A stretch of DNA of 8,828 nt, taken from contig CANRMO010000093.1 of NCBI GenBank assembly GCA_947631755.1, positions 1 through 8,828 on the forward strand, read 5' to 3'. Of the stretch, positions 6,880 through 8,828 are shown piece by piece. The notes beneath the pieces are model-generated. The model did no database searches, had not been told where the DNA came from, and was given only the letters and a program-made list of their open reading frames with translations. The DNA comes from an uncultured Lachnospiraceae bacterium (lineage in GTDB: Bacteria > Bacillota > Clostridia > Lachnospirales > Lachnospiraceae). Positions within the stretch are counted from its first letter, which is position 1, and the number at the start of each line of letters is the position of its first letter. The translations under genes were made by a program, and so were the position numbers.

Positions 6880-7078
6880 AGAGGTCATGAGTGAGGAAAA
6901 AGTGACGTGGACGGTGAGTGAGGCGGACAAGGTGTCCATTAGCGACAGTGGTCTGCTCACAGTTTCAGAGGAGGCAGAGGCTGGGAGTAAGATCACGGTG
7001 ACGGCGTCGTCTGTGACCAATCCGCAGGTCAGCGGGACAATGGATATCACAGTGCTTGTAAAGAAAATGGTACACGAG
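6124..7078 (+). repeat. Tandem repeat unit 1 (LamG + BIG2 coding)
   Basis: This is the first copy of a direct tandem repeat of about 955 bp. It runs from the codons before LIADFKLDGTE to the end of the first BIG2 domain. It matches unit 2 over most residues, including EFPYEEIEGKSGL, FDKSRWLEV and LLKGLSEFTISYDSYT. Confidence 0.85.
6864..6870 (+). other. A7 tract carrying the frameshift
   Basis: Seven A occupy the place where six would keep the frame. In unit 2 the matching site is GTAAAGGATCAG, with no long A run. The shift needed to continue translation is +1 (skip one base) or -2, so an ordinary -1 slippery site would not rescue it; polymerase slippage that loses one A would. Confidence 0.8.
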
Positions 7079-8467
7079 AAAAAACTGATTGCCGATCTGA
7101 AATTGGACGGCACGGAAGATGGTTATAAAGGTGCTGGTGCGGTGGCGACGCTCCATGGAGTGGAAGAGGGGGTGACGCCAGAATTTCCATATGAGGAGAT
7201 TGAGGGAAAGAGCGGCCTGTATTTTGACAAAAGCAGATGGCTGGAGGTGGCGGGAGAGGATGGCTCCTCTCTGTTAAAGGGATTGAGTGAGTTCACCATA
7301 TCTTATGACTCCTATACTGCATCTTCATCCGTGTCAAACTATATTTTCTTTTTGACAAATACCCACGAGGATGGGCAGGCCACTAGTGCGAATGCAAGTG
7401 AACATCCCAGATTCGGGATATTGGATTACAGTGGTACGCTGCGGGTTTTAAACGGAAAAGACGGCTTTAACGGCAAAGCGTCTGCGGACTGGAAACATAT
7501 CGATGTTGTTTATACAGAGGAGAACGTGACTGTCTATGTGGATGGTGAGCAGGTATCAACAGCTGTTTCCTACGAGGGAATCGCAAGGATTCTTGGGGCG
7601 GGCGAGAGTTACCTATGGATTGGAAAAGGACCTTTTAAGCCTGCAGAGCTTTTTGATGGTTATTTGGCTGACTTTAAGATTTACAATTACGCTCTGACGG
7701 CGGAGGAGCTGGAGCCGCAGCCAGAGGAGAACACAATCGCCTCAATCGAGGTTTCCGGGGAACACAATGTGACTTCTGTAAGGCAGGGAGATATACTTCA
7801 GATGAGTGCTGTGGTAAAGGATCAGGACGGCGGGGTCATGAGCGGAGAGGGAGTGACGTGGACAGTAAATGAGGGGAGCAGAGCCTCTATTAGTGAAAGC
7901 GGTCTGCTGTCTGTTTCTGAGGATGCAGCCGTCGGTGATAAGATTACGGTAACGGCGATATCTGAGACAAAGCCAGAGATCAGAGGCACAAAAGAAATCA
8001 CGGTGACAGCGAAGGATAGCAATGAAAACAACGAAAACAATGAAAACAACAATAACAATAATGGTGGAGACAATAACAACAATAATACTAATATTGGGAG
8101 CAGCGGTGCCAATATTGACAATGGCAATAGCAATGCGGCCGGCAGTGAGGTAAAAAAAGAGAGCAGCGGCAGTAAGGCAGTTTTAAAGAAAGCTGTGATC
8201 ACAGTCAGAAAGGGGAAGAAAAAGGTAAGTAAGGTCACGGTTAAGAAAGGTAAGACGGTAACATTAAAGGTGAGTGTGGACTCGAAAGCAAAGCTTACTC
8301 TCGGGAAACAGAAAAGGAAGGGGAAAAAGATTGCCAGAGTGACGCTGAGAAAAGGGAAATTAAAGATAAAGGCAAAAAAGAAAGGAAAGATTTCACTTGT
8401 GCTCACCAGCGCAAAGACAGCGAAATATGAAAAAGCAAAAAAGACAGTGAAAGTAACAGTAAAATAA
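6887..8467 (+). CDS. LamG-BIG2 protein, C-terminal part with Asn-rich linker and Lys-rich domain
   Basis: 526 residues from the first ATG in this frame; the frame is really the continuation of the gene starting at 6016. It holds the rest of the first BIG2 domain (1-59), a second LamG domain (about 64-278), a second BIG2 domain (about 283-376, with the typical VTWTV, SGLLSVSE and GDKITVTA strands), an Asn/Glu-rich linker (379-402), a Ser/Asn/Gly spacer, and a strongly basic C-terminal domain (about 430-526) with KKGKTVTLKVSV and KGKLKIKAKKKGKISLVL strands. The last part looks like a degenerate Ig-like domain that could hold the protein to anionic cell-wall polymers; no LPXTG sorting signal is present. 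The internal ATG has GAGG only 2 bases upstream and no signal peptide follows, so independent expression would leave it in the cytoplasm. It ends 16 bases before the next gene. Confidence 0.75.
   Translation: MSEEKVTWTVSEADKVSISDSGLLTVSEEAEAGSKITVTASSVTNPQVSGTMDITVLVKKMVHEKKLIADLKLDGTEDGYKGAGAVATLHGVEEGVTPEFPYEEIEGKSGLYFDKSRWLEVAGEDGSSLLKGLSEFTISYDSYTASSSVSNYIFFLTNTHEDGQATSANASEHPRFGILDYSGTLRVLNGKDGFNGKASADWKHIDVVYTEENVTVYVDGEQVSTAVSYEGIARILGAGESYLWIGKGPFKPAELFDGYLADFKIYNYALTAEELEPQPEENTIASIEVSGEHNVTSVRQGDILQMSAVVKDQDGGVMSGEGVTWTVNEGSRASISESGLLSVSEDAAVGDKITVTAISETKPEIRGTKEITVTAKDSNENNENNENNNNNNGGDNNNNNTNIGSSGANIDNGNSNAAGSEVKKESSGSKAVLKKAVITVRKGKKKVSKVTVKKGKTVTLKVSVDSKAKLTLGKQKRKGKKIARVTLRKGKLKIKAKKKGKISLVLTSAKTAKYEKAKKTVKVTVK
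7079..8013 (+). repeat. Tandem repeat unit 2 (LamG + BIG2 coding)
   Basis: Second copy of the LamG + BIG2 unit, from LIADLKLDGTE to the end of the second BIG2 domain (EITVTAK). It has diverged from unit 1 at scattered positions, mostly in loops, and carries no frame break. Confidence 0.85.
8021..8092 (+). repeat. Asn-codon-rich short repeats (linker)
   Basis: Three 9-bp units of the form AAYGAAAAC at 8021-8047 are followed by runs of AAC/AAT codons. They encode a flexible Asn/Glu linker between the binding domains and the basic C-terminal domain. Slippage here would change linker length without shifting the frame when whole units are gained or lost. Confidence 0.8.
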
Positions 8468-8483
8468 GAAATGGGGGATTAAC

Positions 8484-8828
8484 ATGAGAAAATGGAGACA
8501 GGTATGCGCCGTGGTGATGGCTGTGGTGATGACAGCAGGCGGGATTTCAGTGGGGAATCCCGCCCCGGCAAAAGCGGAGATAAGGGAATCAGCGGGAGAG
8601 GGCGGTTTTGCAGTCTATCAGAATCAAAAGGCGGCTCCGATCCTGATGGATGCATCTTACGGCTCTTCAGACAGTCAGTATGCAGAGCGCAGCTATACGC
8701 AGATCCGGCGTGCCGCGGGCGATCTCCGGCAGGATGTGGCTATGGTGACGGGGGCGGTAGACTTTGAAGAGGTGCAGCAGATTTTTGCAGACACGGACGA
8801 GAAACAGGAAGAACGTCTCAGTTCTCCG
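8484..8828 (+). CDS. Secreted GH115-like protein, N-terminal part (cut by window end)
   Basis: 115 codons are visible from ATG 8484 and the frame is open to the last base. GGGGGA at 8473-8478 is the ribosome site, 5 bases before the start. A Sec signal peptide covers about residues 1-32 (basic MRKWRQ, hydrophobic core, cut after AKA). The mature part begins with AVYQNQKAAPILMDASYGSS and then YTQIRRAAGDLRQDVAMVTG. This fits the N-terminal domain of secreted GH115 enzymes (a beta strand with PIL-D, then an R-AA-DL--D---VTG helix) and is parallel to VAVRRAASNLIRDIYRV in the leftward hydrolase. The catalytic domain lies beyond the window, so the assignment is by N-terminal resemblance and context; other glycosidases with similar N-terminal domains (GH67, GH20, GH84 types) are not excluded. 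It follows the LamG gene by 16 bases, almost surely in one operon, and both products are exported. Confidence 0.6.
   Translation, partial: MRKWRQVCAVVMAVVMTAGGISVGNPAPAKAEIRESAGEGGFAVYQNQKAAPILMDASYGSSDSQYAERSYTQIRRAAGDLRQDVAMVTGAVDFEEVQQIFADTDEKQEERLSSP

Larger units (their letters stand above)
6016..8467 (+). pseudogene. Whole two-unit LamG-BIG2 gene, interrupted by one +1 frameshift
   Basis: Reading 6016-6863 and then the second frame after dropping one A from the A7 tract gives one continuous protein of 816 residues: signal peptide, LamG, BIG2, LamG, BIG2, Asn-rich linker, Lys-rich C-terminal domain. In repaired form the junction reads VVKNQFKEVMSEEKVTW, which matches VVKDQDGGVMSGEGVTW in the second unit. 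No other stop or frame break is seen, so this is either a fresh mutation, a slippage switch, or a sequence error rather than an old decayed gene. Confidence 0.6.

Noticed and set aside
7822..8406. 194-codon Leu/Phe-rich open frame on the - strand that looks like a membrane protein
   Set aside because: Its hydrophobicity is the antisense image of the Lys- and Asn-rich coding on the + strand; there is no supporting homology.
8450..8467. Sortase (LPXTG) anchoring of the LamG protein
   Set aside because: The C-terminus is Lys-rich and ends KKTVKVTVK, with no LPXTG-like motif, hydrophobic segment or typical tail.
8492..8767. 91-codon Gly/Asp/Arg-rich open frame on the + strand
   Set aside because: It is an out-of-frame shadow of the secreted GH115-like gene, whose frame has a signal peptide and a good start site.
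1..8828. CRISPR arrays, tRNA/rRNA genes, insertion sequences, att sites
   Set aside because: No regularly spaced short repeats, tRNA-like cloverleaf, transposase or integrase coding, or flanking terminal repeats were seen.

Overview
The window looks like a piece of a Bacillota chromosome, most likely a gut Clostridia/Lachnospiraceae-type bacterium. The basis is purine-rich Shine-Dalgarno sequences (for example AAAGGAGG before 6016), AT-rich intergenic DNA around moderate-GC genes, a YdjI/YdjG-type gene pair, and secreted proteins with LamG, BIG2, Asn-rich and Lys-rich parts. The taxon is an inference; no rRNA or marker gene is present.

Left part (1-2144, + strand): a two-gene operon. The first gene is cut by the window edge. 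It encodes an SPFH/band-7 protein with three C-terminal zinc ribbons (B. subtilis YdjI type) and carries a 15-C tract near the window edge. The second gene, 12 bp downstream, encodes a protein with two N-terminal zinc ribbons and one C-terminal membrane helix (YdjG type). It appears to lack about 40 residues that I remember as conserved in this family. In B. subtilis the related proteins belong to a PspA-linked membrane-stress system.

Middle (2196-5759, - strand): a 1187-residue, signal-peptide-less family 115 glycoside hydrolase (xylan alpha-1,2-glucuronidase family) with an extra C-terminal beta-rich module. It converges on the zinc-ribbon gene, with a hairpin at the junction.

Intergenic 5760-6015: a 256-bp divergent control region. 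It holds an extended -10 promoter for the hydrolase with a 16-bp dyad filling its spacer, a perfect TATAAT for the rightward genes, an inverted pair of TTGCAA-centred sites plus a third weaker one at 42- and 21-bp spacing, and a 10-bp tandem repeat.

Right part (6016-8828, + strand): a secreted protein made of two near-copies of a LamG + BIG2 unit, an Asn-rich linker and a Lys-rich C-terminal domain. A single extra A in an A7 tract at 6864-6870 breaks it into two reading frames. Sixteen bases later starts a secreted protein, cut by the window end, whose first 115 residues resemble the N-terminal domain of GH115 enzymes. Together 2196-8828 reads as a small glucuronoxylan or glucuronidated-glycan locus: an extracellular binding protein and a secreted enzyme on one side, and a cytoplasmic enzyme on the other, under shared divergent control.
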